A DNA stretch of 64,000 bases from Gautieria morchelliformis (GCA_015179125.1 WHVA01000277.1:1-64000); one strand, 5' to 3'; counted from the stretch's first letter, positions 23,581-35,805 are shown. Numbers and translations are program-made. Notes: generated by a model from the letters alone, not told the origin.

Positions 23581-26027
23581 AAGGCCATGCCGCCAACCAG
23601 TTATGACACCTGTGCAAGCCTTTGAATCTTGTCAACTCAGTAAAAACTGTAAAAAATACATACTTCCATCTTTTTTTAATATTCTTCTTCTATAATTTTA
23701 TATAATTTTGAGTTTCTCTTGATCTATGTTATTTATTATTTTAAGAGGACACCTAAAGGTAAATTAATGCTTTCACATATGTTACTTTGTATTTTTTAGG
23801 GATACATTATAGTGCAGAACCACCTTCAGCTGACAGACCGGCAAGAGAGCCACCCTGCTGTGTATGGCACCAGCATTCTCAAATCCTCTCAAATCCATTT
23901 TCAAAACAGGGCAATCACAATTAAAACTGGTTTTCGGGGCCTCATTGGGCTTTCTTAAAAAAGTCAAATCTTCCTTCAAATCCTCATCAAATCCCCTCCA
24001 AAACTCTCCTATGATCAGCCCTAATGGATACTCTTGAGAATAGAACTTGTTGATTCACACAAACAAAGAATGATCTGTTTTCCCTCCACAGGCTACCAGC
24101 ATCAGTTCAGTTCAATCTGTACAACCAAAATTGTCGACGAAACATACAGTACCCAACCAGAAATGATGAAAACGTAGGGGCTTTTCAAGGCATGAAGTTC
24201 TTTTGGAATTTTTGACTGGTTGATTAAGCTTGTTTCTTTTAGGTCCATGTTCTGGATAGAAGTGGCGATCGGATTGGATTGAAAGTTGTTTGTCAGCGAG
24301 TAACCAATTTCGCACACAGATTCTTGTACTGTATGACAAAGTATCTGAAAATAAAGCATTCTATTCCAATGTCCTTGCTTGGTAACTCCTCCATCACCTT
24401 TGAAAAGATGAAATACAAAAAGGCAGCTTTTGAATCCAAACCTCCTTTTAGTTCATCCGATGGTGAATATATTAATTAACAACATTCACATTCCATCATT
24501 CATTACATAGGGCCTGGCAATTCCTATTCTCTCTAACTTTCCGATGCTTCAAGTAAAACTATGTATTCCCTTGTCGAAGACAAGGGCTTCTAACCCTCCA
24601 GATTTTGTGATCGACAGCACGGTTCTTTGTATTTGATGTTATGTATGGAGTCCTTATTACTGAAAAGGGTAACTGGTTGTAATCCATTTATTTTGGAATT
24701 ACTGAAAAGGGCTTTGCTCAGCAAATTTGGAGATCCGAGCGTTGCCACGTTTATCCGGTGTCGTCATAGTTGACACTTTGTTAAACGTCTGAGTTAAGGA
24801 AATAACTTTTTCGTGTGCGGTTAGTAAATCTTGTAATTCTACTGTGTTCTGTACTGCGGCTACAGGGTTGGAGCTGGTTTACCGTGTGCGATTCTCCCGG
24901 CTCGTTTTGGTTCTTGTCTCACGTTACATTACAGTTTCTTTTAATTACCTCCTTTTATGGCTGGCTAACTTTCTGTTTTTAGGAATTTATGAAACCAGTG
25001 AGCTTGGAGAAGCTGGATCATTTGTTCCTGATTTTATCGACTGAAGACTTTTACTTCTTCGTCGATTCAGGTTTTCTAAAGGGCTCGGACGTTTCTGTTG
25101 CTGTTTCCTCATGAATTTATGAAATCGGTGGGCTGGGCTTTACCTGGTAACGGTCGACGAAACGTACTTTTTTTCGACCGCTGATTTTTATTTCTTAATC
25201 AATTTTGTTTCTTAAGCGGCACCTGCGTTTGTTAGGCTATGTGAAATTGTACGGTTCTGTAAATACAAAGCACATAAACGAATGCACGAAGCCCCTAGCC
25301 GCAAACACGAAATCCAACTCACCTCTGTCCTATCCGCCCACCCACAAACTTATGCCGCAACATCACCGATAACGATCAATGCATAATCCAAACCGTCAGT
25401 ATTATTTATACGACCAAATCACAAAAATTTTCTTATAGTTGTCTTAGCTGTGTAAGAAAAGGGAATAAACCCTGACCGTCACTCAATTCAGGTATCTTCT
25501 CACTTATATCTTAACAATCTTCGTGGTTCTAATGATAATTTGTTCAACTTGATAGTCGTACTCGTTTGCTAAAATTTGTATACATTTCCTTGTACTCGTA
25601 GTGACAGCCTGTTTTACCTATCGTATCGTGAAAATGAAACCATTGATAAAAAATAAAATTAACCATCAACAACCCCTTCGACAAGGGCTACGCCGGCATC
25701 TCCGGCCTCTAGTCATCATACTTACCGTCGAACGTCACACGTGGGGCCGTCCAAAAGACAATAAATTGAAATACATAGGAAAAAAAAAAAGGGAAAAGAT
25801 AGACGTGTCCATCGACAAACCCATCGATCCGCAAGCACAACAGGAAGAAAGCCACATGAGAAGATCAAGGGCAACGCCGGCCTCTAGCATTACTCAGACG
25901 TCTTCACGGCGGCGACGCCGGCCTCTAGTTTCCTAATGGAGTGTGCCGTGATGCATGACGAACCTGCCAAACAAGGTCACCGTGATGCGTGACGTGAGCC
26001 ATTGGTCCTAATACCACAGTCTACGCC
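23581..26027. other. 2.4 kb AT-rich intergenic region, no gene seen
   Basis: Mostly AT-rich with no supported exon. Near its right end the motif cgccggc(c/a)tct recurs (about 25691, 25875 and 25918, two of them as acgccggcctctag). The last 100 bp should contain the promoter of the copper ATPase. Confidence 0.4.
25946..25995 (+). promoter_or_regulatory. Direct repeat ccgtgatgc(a/g)tgacg upstream of the Cu-ATPase
   Basis: Fifteen-base copies at 25946-25960 and 25980-25994 differ at one position. They lie 33-82 bp upstream of the start codon. They could be paired sites for a transcription factor; they do not match a copper-regulator site I know. Confidence 0.45.
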
Positions 26028-29000
26028 ATGGCTGCTACAATCTCTGCCGCCTTCTCATCCTTCTTTCCCAGCAGTTCCAGGTGGTCAGCAAAGGCTCCAG
26101 TTGCGCTCGCTGGCGAGGGGGAGCCCCTTGGTGGCATAGAGTCAAATAGATGCGAGGTCAGGATTGAGGGTATGACGTGTGGGGCGTGTGTAGAGGTTCG
26201 TTGTCTGTTAGGTCAAAGTGTGGGGGTATTGGCTAATGGGATTGCAGTCTATCGAGTCGATGTTACGAAACCAATCCGGCATTCAATCCGTCAAAGTCGC
26301 TCTTCTCGCTGAACGGGGCCTGATTGAATTTGATCCTGCCATGTGGACGACGGAGAAAATCATTGAGGTGTGTGAGATAGAATGCCTTACATTCGGTCCC
26401 CCTTCGCTCATTGGGATGTGTATAGGAAATCTCAGACATTGGGTTTGACGCGACGGAAATTCCTGTCAGTGGTAATGATACTGTCACACTCCGTATTTAT
26501 GGCATGACATGCTCATCCTGCACATCGACTGTCGAAACGGAACTCGGTGCTCTGCCCGGCATCACATCCGTAGCGGTCTCTCTCGCCACCGAGACCTGCC
26601 AAATCACTTATGATCGGGCCATTATTGGTGTTCGCGACATGGTCGATCGAGTTTCGGAGCTTGGCTTTGACGCCATGCTTTCTGATGACAACGACGCAAC
26701 CCAGCTACGTTCTCTCACCCGCACTAAGGAGATCCACGAATGGCGTTCTCGATTCAGGCTTAGCCTGGCATTCGCTGTTCCAGTGTTATTTGTCAGCATG
26801 ATTGCTCCTCGTATTTCGTTCTTAGCTCCTCTACTGAATCACCGACTCGCACGAGGTATCTATACCGGCGACGTGCTCACACTCCTTCTTACACTCCCTG
26901 TACAAACTTGGCTAGCTCGACGATTTTACCGCAATGCATACAAATCTCTTCGCCACGGCACCGCCACCATGGACGTACTAGTCGTGCTGGGCACCACTGC
27001 CGCATTCGTGTACTCCGTACTAGCCATGGTATGTGCGATAGGTAACCCTAACCCGGATTACCGTCCTGCCGTCTTCTTCGACACCTCGACCATGCTTGTC
27101 ACGTTTGTATCTTTGGGGCGATACCTAGAAAACCTCGCCAAAGGAAAGACCTCTGCCGCACTCACCGATCTTATGGCACTCACGCCGACAATGGCGACGA
27201 TATACACTGATCCGGAGTGCAAGAAGGAGAAGAAAGTGGCCACAGAACTCGTCCAGGTTGGCGACACGGTCAAAATCGTGCCCGGAGACAAAGTTCCTGC
27301 AGACGGCACTGTGGTGCGCGGCTCCTCTTCCATCGACGAAAGTGCTGTTACAGGCGAACCTGTGCCGGTCCTCAAACAAGCCGGTGATGCGTGCATCGGT
27401 GGTACAGTCAATGGCCTGGGGACTTTCGACATGCTCGTTACTCGAGCAGGCAAAGATACTGCGCTTTCGCAGATCGTCAAACTTGTGGAAGATGCACAGA
27501 CGAACAAGGCGCCCATCCAGGCCTTTGCAGACAAAGTGGCAGGCTACTTTGTGCCTGCGGTCATCTCTCTCGCAGTCGTCACGTTCCTGTCATGGATGGT
27601 CATTGCGAACTGGATTCTGCCGGCGCAGCGTTTGCCCAATGTGTTCAATACGCCCGGAGCAAGCAAGGTTGCCGTTTGTTTGAAACTCTGCATATCCGTT
27701 GTCGTTGTCGCGTGTCCTTGTGCGCTGGGCCTCAGCACGCCCACAGCTATCATGGTTGGAACTGGCGTGGGTGCGAAGAATGGGATTCTTATCAAGGGTG
27801 GTCGTGCTCTTGAGGCGAGTAGATATATCCGTCGGATCGTCCTCGACAAGACCGGGACCGTCACCGAAGGCAAATTGACAGTTGCTGCACTCGCTTGGAC
27901 ACCCGCGTTAGATGAGCTTGATGCCATCGTCGATGAACACGAAACTCTGGGTACTTCTATCACCGATAACACCGCGCTGGCTCAGCCTGCCGCCGACGGC
28001 ATAACGAGTCGCCTCACAGTGCTAGCAATGGTATCAGCGGCTGAGGCTCGCTCAGAGCACCCCCTTGCCAAGGCCGTCGCGCTGTACGGAAAGGAGGCGG
28101 TCGCTCGGGGGGCCGGCATCGCTGGCACCGTGCCCGAGGTCGAGATCACCGCTTTCGAGAGCGTCACGGGCGCGGGGGTCAAGGCCACCCTGGCGCTCAG
28201 CGAGCAGAAGGCGGCGTACGATGTGTATGTTGGCACGGCGGGCTTCATCTGCCGGGCGCGGGATGGCGCCACGTCACTGCCCGCGCTGCTCTCCGCATTC
28301 GAGACACAGGAGACGTCGCTAGGGCGCACGGTCATCTTCGTGTCGATGACGCGCGGCCGCGGCGGGACGCCACAGCCTGTGCTTGCGCTCTCCTTGTCGG
28401 ACCGACCGAAGCCCTCCGCGGCGGCTGCGATTCGCGCCCTCCAGGACATGGGCATCGAGGTGAACCTCATGACTGGCGACGGCGAGGCAACCGCGCGAGC
28501 CGTGGCGCAGCAAGTGGGGATCAACCCCGACGGCGTCTGGTCGCGAATGAGCCCGCAGGGCAAGGCGCGGGTCGTGGAGCAGCTCATGGAACAGGACAAG
28601 GGCGGCGTGGCAATGGTGAGCGTCTCCCGCCCCGCGCTGTCCTCTGTGCTGACACGCCGCAGGTCGGCGACGGGATCAACGACTCGCCCGCGCTCGTCGC
28701 GGCGTCCCTCGGCATCGCGCTCTCATCGGGCACGATGGTCGCGGTGGAGGCCGCGGACGTCGTGCTGATGCGGTCGGACCTGCTCGACGTCGTCGCGGCG
28801 CTGCACCTCGCGCAGGACATCTTCCGCGTGATCCGCCGCAACTTCCTGTGGGCGTGCGTGTACAACGTGCTGGGGATCCCGCTCGCGATGGGCTTCTTCC
28901 TCCCGTGGGGCCTCAGCCTGCACCCCATGACCGCAGGCGCGGCGATGGCGTTCTCGAGCGTGAGCGTCGTGACGAGCTCGCTCACGCTCCGGTGGTGGCG

Positions 29001-29190
29001 CCGCCCGCCCGCGGCGTGCATGCCGGCGGACGGGAGCGGGGACGCGCAGTTCCACGACGCGCCCGCGGAGCCGGCGTGGGACGGCGGCGTGCTGCGCGAC
29101 TGGTGGGACACCGCCCGGGACACGGTGCGCGGCCGCCACGCGCGCGAGGGGTACAGCCAGCTCCCCGTGGAGCTGAGCGCGCGGGTGTAA
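26028..29190 (+). CDS. CCC2: Cu(I)-transporting P1B-type ATPase (Ccc2/ATP7-like)
   Basis: Pumps cytosolic copper into the secretory pathway for multicopper oxidases, normally in the Golgi. Four exons: 26028-26195, 26248-26367, 26426-28615 and 28663-29190, total 3006 nt or 1001 aa. Two N-terminal heavy-metal domains carry GMTCGAC (Cys51, Cys54) and GMTCSSC. Then come TGEP (actuator), the membrane copper site ACPCALG, phosphorylation motif [13 protein letters not shown] of the nucleotide domain, GDG..A and GDGINDSP, and the final two membrane helices. Two HMA domains match fungal Ccc2. G+C rises sharply within exon 3 near 28.05 kb and stays high to the stop. The ligand set CPC indicates Cu(I) rather than Zn/Cd. 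Confidence 0.95.
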
Positions 29191-30101
29191 GGCGCGCGTC
29201 CGCCCCTGTATCACAGACAAACTCTATTTATTCCCAGTCTTTGTTTTTCTTATTGGAATTTATGTAGAGCCTCGGTACATGTAGCGCGACTGACTGTACG
29301 AGCTAGATCGACGTATACTTGATAATTATAACGGAGTCCCGTCTTACCCTGCAGCGTTCGCGGCAGGGGGTAGATAATGCACGACTGTATGGCCGACCCC
29401 ACGACATTGACATGGCATGACACGACACGACACGACACGACACGCCACGCCAGGGCCGGGGGGGTAGATAATGCAACGCCTATATTCGCGCCTCACGACA
29501 TTGACATGACATGACACGCACGACACGACACGACACGGAATGCAAGCACCCAACGTGGCACGGTATAGTAGTAGTAGTAGTACAAGCGTATAAAGAAGGA
29601 ACGAAAAACACGCACGCCCGGACGAAAAAAAGAGAGAGAGAGGGATCCTTCCAAAGACCGGGGGAGCCGGTGACAACAATTTGTGCCCCGCGTGCGGGGT
29701 GGATGTAGGGTAGGGTAAGGTAGGGTAAGACCGGGGGCGTGATGCACTTTCTTTCTTTCAGATGGGGAGCCGAGCCGAGCCGAGCCGAGCGATGTCGATG
29801 CGCGACGAGGATCCATAATAACGAGACCGAGACGCGACGCGAGGAGAGGAGAGGAGAGGAATGGAGAACGGGAAGAACAAGAGAAAAGAACAAGAGGATA
29901 CCGAAAACCGCGCTTACTTTTCCGCCGTGTGGGGCTGCTTTTCTGCGCCTCTACCGCCGCACGCCGCACCCGCGCCACTCCGCCCTTGCGCCTGCGCCTG
30001 CGCTCTACCGCCCCGCCCCGCCCCGCCCCGCTCCGCCCATGCGCCTGCGCCCCCCGCCCCACCCCTGCACTGCACTGCGCCCTCGCCCACTCCACCCCTC
30101 C
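29191..30101. other. Convergent intergenic region with tandem repeats
   Basis: No gene seen between the converging CCC2 and scaffold genes. It has a roughly 95-bp duplication (ggggtagataatgca..cacgacattgacatg at 29367-29413 and 29461-29508) with (acgac)n tracts at 29420-29445 and 29512-29537, a tag triplet run near 29565-29580, (ag)n near 29631-29642, and C-rich tracts from 30010. Confidence 0.6.
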
Positions 30102-33100
30102 TCACTCCCTCGCCACCCAATCCGTACTCCGCGTCACGAGCTCGATCGAATTATCGATCGTCCAGAACAGCTTCTCCGTCATCGTCCTCCCCGTCCAGCT
30201 CCGCTGCCCGCGCAGGATCATCGCCTGCTGCGCGCCAAAGTTGCGCTGGTCGTGCGCGAACAGCGCGACGTTCTCGCGGAGGCCCTCCGCGAGCGCCTGG
30301 ATGTCCGCGAGGAGGGCCTGCAGCGCGCGCACCGCGCCGAGCGTGAGCGCCTCGCGGCGCGTGCGCACCGTCGCGCCCGGCACGCCGGAGGAGGGGGTGC
30401 CCCCCGGCGTGTGCGCGGCGGGCGGCGGGAGCGCCTGCGTGATGTTCTGCAGCACCGTGTGCAGGATGCGCCGCGTCTCGGAGAGGATCTTCTGCGCCTG
30501 CGGCGCGTTCTTGCGCGACACGAGCACGAGCGCGCGCGTGATCATCTCGGACGCGAGCAGCTCCATGCGCCGGCGCACGATCACCGGGTCGCTCGCCGGC
30601 GCCGGGCCCACGCCCAGGGCGGGCGAGCGCATCTGCGCGGCGGACGACGCGGGCACGAGCGTGACGGTGAGCAGCACCGGGTGCGCGAGGCGCGACACGT
30701 GCTTCCCCGCCGCGGGGTCGAAGAACACGCCGTCCACCTCGAACACGGGCACCTCGTCGATCATGTCCTCCATCATGCCCTCGACGAGGTTCGCCCCGTC
30801 GCCCACGCCGTCCCCGCCGAGGTCGAGGCCCATGCTCGCGACGTAGCGCTCCGTCGCGTTGTGCCCGCGGCGGGATGTGGACGGGGACGAGGACGCCGCG
30901 CCCCCCGCGGCGGTGGCGGCGGCGCCCGCGCCGGCATCAGTGTTGTCGAGCTCGAGCTCGACGAGCATCTCCTTCCGCTCGCCGTACCGCAGCTCCCCCA
31001 CGTCCACATCCACATCGATCCCCGCGCTCGCGACGATGCTGCTCGGCCCGCCCGAGACCTTGCGCATGCGGAAGCGGCGTGCGTCCACGACCTGCCCGCG
31101 CGGCGTCACGGCACGTCAGCCCATACCCAGCGCACAACGCACGCCACGCACCTTCATATGTAGCTTCATGCCGACGAGCCCGATGCTCATCATGCCGCCG
31201 AGGCACCCCGCGAGACAGTCGCGCAGGTCGTACCAGTCCTTCACGAACGTGTACGTGCCCGCGGTGTGGTTCGACATGAGCCACAGCGACGCGGGGTCGT
31301 GCGACCGCCCGTACCCGAACGAGTGGATCGGCACGCTAAAGCGCAAACGGGGACGTCAGCAAAACACACTCTTACACTTGGGGGGCGCGCCACTCACTTT
31401 GCAGCCTCCGCGCGCGCGAGCACGAGGTCCATCTGCGCGCGGCGCGTGCTGTCCGCGGCGTCGCTCACGAGCATCATGCCCGAGATCGGGTTCCGCGCCT
31501 TGCGCTGCAGCACCACGTCCAGCCCGTGGTTCACCGCCGTCACCACGTCCGTCTTCTCCGCCGCCGCCGTGCGCACGCCGAACTCCGCGTCCGCGTCCGC
31601 ACCGGCGCCCTCCGCGTTGTCGTCCGGCGCGCGCCCGATCGCGTCGATGAAGCGCGCGAGGCGCACGGCGCCCTGCGCGCGGCCCGGGGCGAGGAACGGC
31701 GTGCGCCGCACGCGGCCGCCCATGCCGACCTCGAAGGTGACGATGCTGAGGCGGTCGCGCGCCCCCAGGCTCGCGACGACAAAGTCGAGGCTCGTCTTGA
31801 TCACGCGCTGCTTGAGGAGCGCGGTGCTCGGGGCGGCCGTCGGCGGGGGCAGCGCGAGCACGAGGATGAGATCGAGCGGCGTGTGCGGGAGCGCGGGGAG
31901 GGAGTTGGACGGCCCCGCGGAGAGGTGCGGGGACATGAGGCCGGTGGGGACGAGGCCGGCGCCGGGGGTGGCGGTCGCGCGGGAGGAGGAGGAGGGCGGC
32001 GGGGAGCCGTACTGCGGGGCGCCGTACGGGTACTCGTCGCCCTTGGGGTGGTGGCGCGAGCCGTGGGAGGCGCTGCTCATGGTGCTGCGGCTGGAGCCCT
32101 GGGCGAGGAGGCTGTCGCTCTGGCTGGTGACGTCGCTCGCGGTGGTGGTGCCGGTGCCGGTGCTGCCGCTGAGCATGCGCTGGGCCTTGGAGGGCACGCC
32201 CGCGGGGACGACGCCGGCCGGGACGCCAAACTCGTCCGTGTCGGCGATGGCGGCGCGGGGCGCGTGGTGGGCGTGGGCGCCGTGGGCCTCGCGCTGGAAG
32301 CCGAGGACGAGCTCGGTGACGCGGGCGCGCCAGGTCTCGAGGCTCTCGCGCTCCCTGAAGATGAGGATGAAGCTCTCGAGGCGGGCGTCCTCCATGTCGA
32401 TGGTGAGGCTGAGCTCGCCCTTGACGCTGGTCTCGGTGACCTGCTTGATGTGGCGGATGTAGATGCGGCCCTTGAGACGGAGGACGCCGCGGGCGGCGGC
32501 GGTGGCGGAGGCGGAGCCGTCGGAGGCGACGGACGAGGCACCCGCATTGGTGAGGAGCCTGCCGAGGGAGCGCTTCTTTTCCTCGATGACGCAGATGATG
32601 GCCTCTTTGAAGAGATAGACGTAGAACTCGCGGATGAGGGCGTCGCGGCGGACGGAGAGGAGGTCGAACATCTGGAGGGGCCCGAGGCCGGAGAGCGGGT
32701 GGCTCTTCCAGTCGATGATGCGGGCGCGGAGGTCGTCGGTGATGGACTGGAAGGGGGACGGGGACGGGGGCGGGGAGGGCTGGTGGCGCGCGGGGGTGGG
32801 GTTGTACGCGTACTGGGCGGAGCTGAGGGAGTCGGGGGACGCGGGGCGGCGGGTGGTGGTGGCGTCGGAGCGGTCGCTGAGGTTGGGGGTAGGGGTGCGG
32901 TAGGACGAGGGGTCGAGGACGGGGCCGGGGACGTGGCCGGCGGGGCGGCGGCTGGGGAGCTCGATGGTGACGATGCAGGTGAGGGGCTGGGCGGGGTCCG
33001 AGTTGCGGGTGATGGAGGGGAACTCGGGCTTGACGGTGATGGAGGGGCGATGATGTAGGCGGAGGGGGCGTGGTGGGAGGGGGACGCGCGGTGGGGGTCG

Positions 33101-33709
33101 CTGTGGGCGGAGCGGACGGAGGAGCCCGGGTGGGGCTCGAGGGGGTCGTCCTCGGTGGGGTCGTGCGGGGTGGTGGGGCTGCGGGGCGCGGTGCGGGGGG
33201 CGGGGGTGCTGCGGCCGGGGTATATGGCGGGGGAGTTGCGCTCGCCCATGCCTGTGAGGGCGGCGAGTTCTGGGGGGGTCAGGGCGGGGGCGGGGAGAGA
33301 AATGGGACGGGCTCACTGTTGCTCTTGGCGCCGTCGCCGTCGCCGACCTTCATGGGGCGTCTGCAGACGCCGCAGACGCCGAGGTTGGTTTTGCGGGGGA
33401 TGGCGGAGGGGCGGGCGCCCGGGGGGGGCCGTAGACGGCGACGAAGCAGGCCTCGTGGAGGGCGTGGCCGCACTCGGGGACGATGTGGGGCTTCTCGCCG
33501 GGGAGGCGGAAGGAGAAGGACAAGGGCTCGAGGCAGACGGGACACTCCTCCTCGTCGGACTCGGGGTCGCGGGAGGAGACGACGGGGAGCGGGGCGGGGG
33601 GCATGGAGGCGTACGGGTGGGGGAAGGACGCGGCGGACGAGTTGGAGCTGGAGCGTTGGCGGTGGGTCGAGGATGAGCGGAAGCGGGACCACGACGTCGG
33701 CGGGGCCAT
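30102..33709 (-). CDS. RING-PH-vWA scaffold protein, Far1/Ste5-like; two apparent frameshifts
   Basis: Exons 33709-33317, 33269-31398, 31335-31152 and 31091-30102. They total 3439 nt, two short of a multiple of three; two one-base losses in C runs (plus-strand G runs at 33421-33428 and 33044-33047) explain this and give 1146 aa. Order: RING-H2 (CPVC at Cys56/59, CGHALHEAC at residues 80-88, GVCGVC), a long Pro/Ser-rich linker with SPTTPHD and similar sites, a PH domain (LLSVRRDALIREFYVYLF..SFILIFRERESLETWRARV), then a vWA-like domain (TPLDLILVLALP.., VDAA replaced by SDAADSTRR) without a usable DxSxS metal site, and a helical tail. This RING-PH-vWA order is that of yeast Ste5/Far1 and related basidiomycete pheromone-pathway scaffolds. 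A RING ubiquitin ligase role is the alternative. Confidence 0.82.
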
Positions 33710-34374
33710 GCGAGGGTGGGGGAGTGCGGGCGTGCGGGAACGACGAGGGTGAGGGGAGGGCTCGAGGAGTGAGGGCGGCGACGTCGAGGGTAGAAGTGTC
33801 CGACGTCGAGGTCGGGTGTGACTACAAGGGCGACGACGAGGGTGAGGAACACGAAGGACTCCGACGGCGAGAAGTACAATGTGTCGGGACCCCGGCCACT
33901 CGCGTGGGACGTGTGACGGGGTGACTGATGGTGTGCCTGTCGGCTAGCGAAGCTGGCATCTCATCTCATGTTGGGCTGCCATCGTGATGTCATGCCCACG
34001 GCGTCGCTAGCCAAGCACGCCATCGCTGCATCTGTGTTGACAATCTATGTTTACTATCCGCCCCCTGCAGATTTTCGGTATCCGCCCTTGGGCGCCATGG
34101 CTCCATGGCAGACCATCAGGCAGATAGGGATCTCGTGCTTAATTTGGATATATGACTTGGCAGGTGGCAGCGGCACGGTCATGTGCACGAGCTGGCCCGC
34201 GTCTTACTGATCGATCGGTGTGGCGGTGGCAACGCTGTCGACCAGTCTGCTTCTCTCTACCTGGCCAACCTCCCGTCCCGGCCCGCGCCATGCGCCCCGA
34301 GCGACCCTCGCCTGCCATACAAGTCGCCCATGAATACAGTCTGCCATACAGTCGCCAGCCCTCCTACACGCCCC
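33710..34374. promoter_or_regulatory. 665 bp between SFH5 stop and scaffold start
   Basis: No exon supported. It holds the SFH5 3' end and the promoter of the RING-PH-vWA gene, which is transcribed in the same direction. The part next to the scaffold gene is GC-rich; the middle is more mixed. Confidence 0.4.
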
Positions 34375-35805
34375 CTAAAACCCCGCCGCCGTGCCCCCAT
34401 ACTGCGCCGGCAGCTCCTCCGCCGCCACATACGGCAGCACCGCCCTGCCAATCGTCCCCGCCCCGCCCCCCACCACGCTCATCTTCGCCACCGTCGCCGC
34501 CGGCAGCAGCGGCCGGAACGCCCAGAACACCCACGTCATCAGCGTCGGCACGTTCACGAAGAACTTCTTGTACTGCGCACACCCATCAATCAGCACGCAG
34601 CACCGTGTAGGGAACGCGCGCACCAGCAGCTCCGGGTAGTGCGCCGTGAATATGCTCGTCGCCTCCGCTGCCGCGTTCTTCGAGTTCGCGTCCCGGCTCG
34701 ACAGGCCCACCCCCAAGTAGTCATGCACCTGCACCATCTGGTCCGTCGTCGCAAAGTCGAGCTGCGCGACGCCCCGCTCCATCAGCCCGACGCGCCACCT
34801 GCCCGGTGCACATATGCTATCAGCGCGGAGTGCCGAGTACGCAGCACGCCGCGCACCTCAGGAACCGCGGGATATCCCCAAACACCGCCTTCAAGTCCTG
34901 ATTCGCGCCGTACACGTTGTACCTGCCCCGCCCCATCAGCCCCGCACAAACACAAACACAAGCACACGCACGTCACAGGCCGCCCCTCCCTGTCCCGCCC
35001 GTACACGTGTCCCAGCCCGCCGAACACCTCCGCGGGGAACCCCTCCGCGAGCGCCGCCTCCGGCTCGAACTGCGCGCGCCACCGCAGCGTCGACACCAGC
35101 ATGCTGCGCGCCTCCGCTACGTTCAGGTTCCTGCCCGACCGCGACGTCAGCCGCGGGGGGCTCGGGCTGCCCCGCACGCCCGCACGCACCTCGCACGCAG
35201 AAACTTCATCAGCACCACGCTCGCCCGCGCATCGTCCCGCCGCCCCGGGCACAGCTCCACCCCCCACATCCGCACCGCCGCCGTCCCCGCATCCGCCCGC
35301 TCCGGGAACGCCTCTTTGAACACGTCGGAGAGCGCCCCCTGCCCCGCACGTGTCAAGTGTCAGCCCAGGAGCACGTGGAATCCTCGACACGCACCCGCAG
35401 TTCCTTCACCGCCGCCCACTCCGCAGCGCTGAACTTGCGCGTCAGCGCGTTCTGCGGCTCCTCGCCCTCGTCTGCGTCTGCGTCTGCCTTCTGCGGCCCC
35501 TCTCCCTCGCCTGCCTTCTTCCCCTCTCCCTCAGCTTCTCCCCCGTCTTCATCTGCGCCTTTTACCTACAACCACACATAAACCACCGCACGCACGCCAG
35601 ATCACAGATGATGCGCATAACTCACAACACCCCCGGGTGCGGCTGCATCTGCATCTGCGGCGCGCTCAGAGGCCGGCGGCGCCAGGGGAGCCTGGGGGGC
35701 TTGGGGATCCTGCGCCTGGGAAGCCTGTGCCTGTGCTGCTGCGGGGGAGTCGGCGGCGGCGGGGTCAGCGGTAGCGGTAGCAGTGGGGGTCGTCAACGAA
35801 GCCAT
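34375..35805 (-). CDS. SFH5: Sec14-family phosphatidylinositol transfer protein (CRAL-TRIO), SFH5-like
   Basis: Transfers phosphatidylinositol between membranes; yeast Sfh5 works at ER-plasma-membrane and peripheral sites and can bind haem. Seven exons: 35805-35626, 35565-35395, 35338-35190, 35130-34972, 34922-34857, 34798-34624 and 34572-34375, total 1098 nt or 365 aa. An Ala/Pro-rich disordered start is followed by acidic and Lys-rich residues, then the CRAL-TRIO-N domain (VVLMKFLRAR, NLNVAEARSML, LRWRAQF) and the lipid-binding domain (YNVYGANQDLK, FLRWRVGLMERGVAQLDF, QVHDYLGVGL, HYPELL, KKFFVNVPTLMTWVFWAFRPLLP). The last intron (34573-34623, 51 nt) is open in frame and could be retained. 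GC at third positions is very high. The SFH5 subfamily is inferred from motif spacing. Confidence 0.88.

Noticed and set aside
24844..25936. Short plus-strand frames (66 and 111 codons) in the AT-rich intergenic region
   Set aside because: Composition is that of the surrounding non-coding DNA. No domain, no conserved motif, no plausible splice partners.
29739..31163. 474-codon plus-strand open frame, Arg/His/Pro-rich
   Set aside because: It lies antisense to the RING-PH-vWA gene in very GC-rich DNA, where long spurious frames are expected. The composition is typical of an off-frame translation.
31526..33058. 510-codon plus-strand Gly/Val/Ala-rich open frame
   Set aside because: Antisense of the PH-vWA exon; low-complexity GC artefact with no splice or family support.
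32077..33249. Separate 390-residue protein starting MGERNSPAIYPGRS
   Set aside because: Its first 80 residues belong to the scaffold gene. After the G-run frameshift at 33044-33047 the frame turns into a Ser/Pro/Ala low-complexity shadow of the PH domain.
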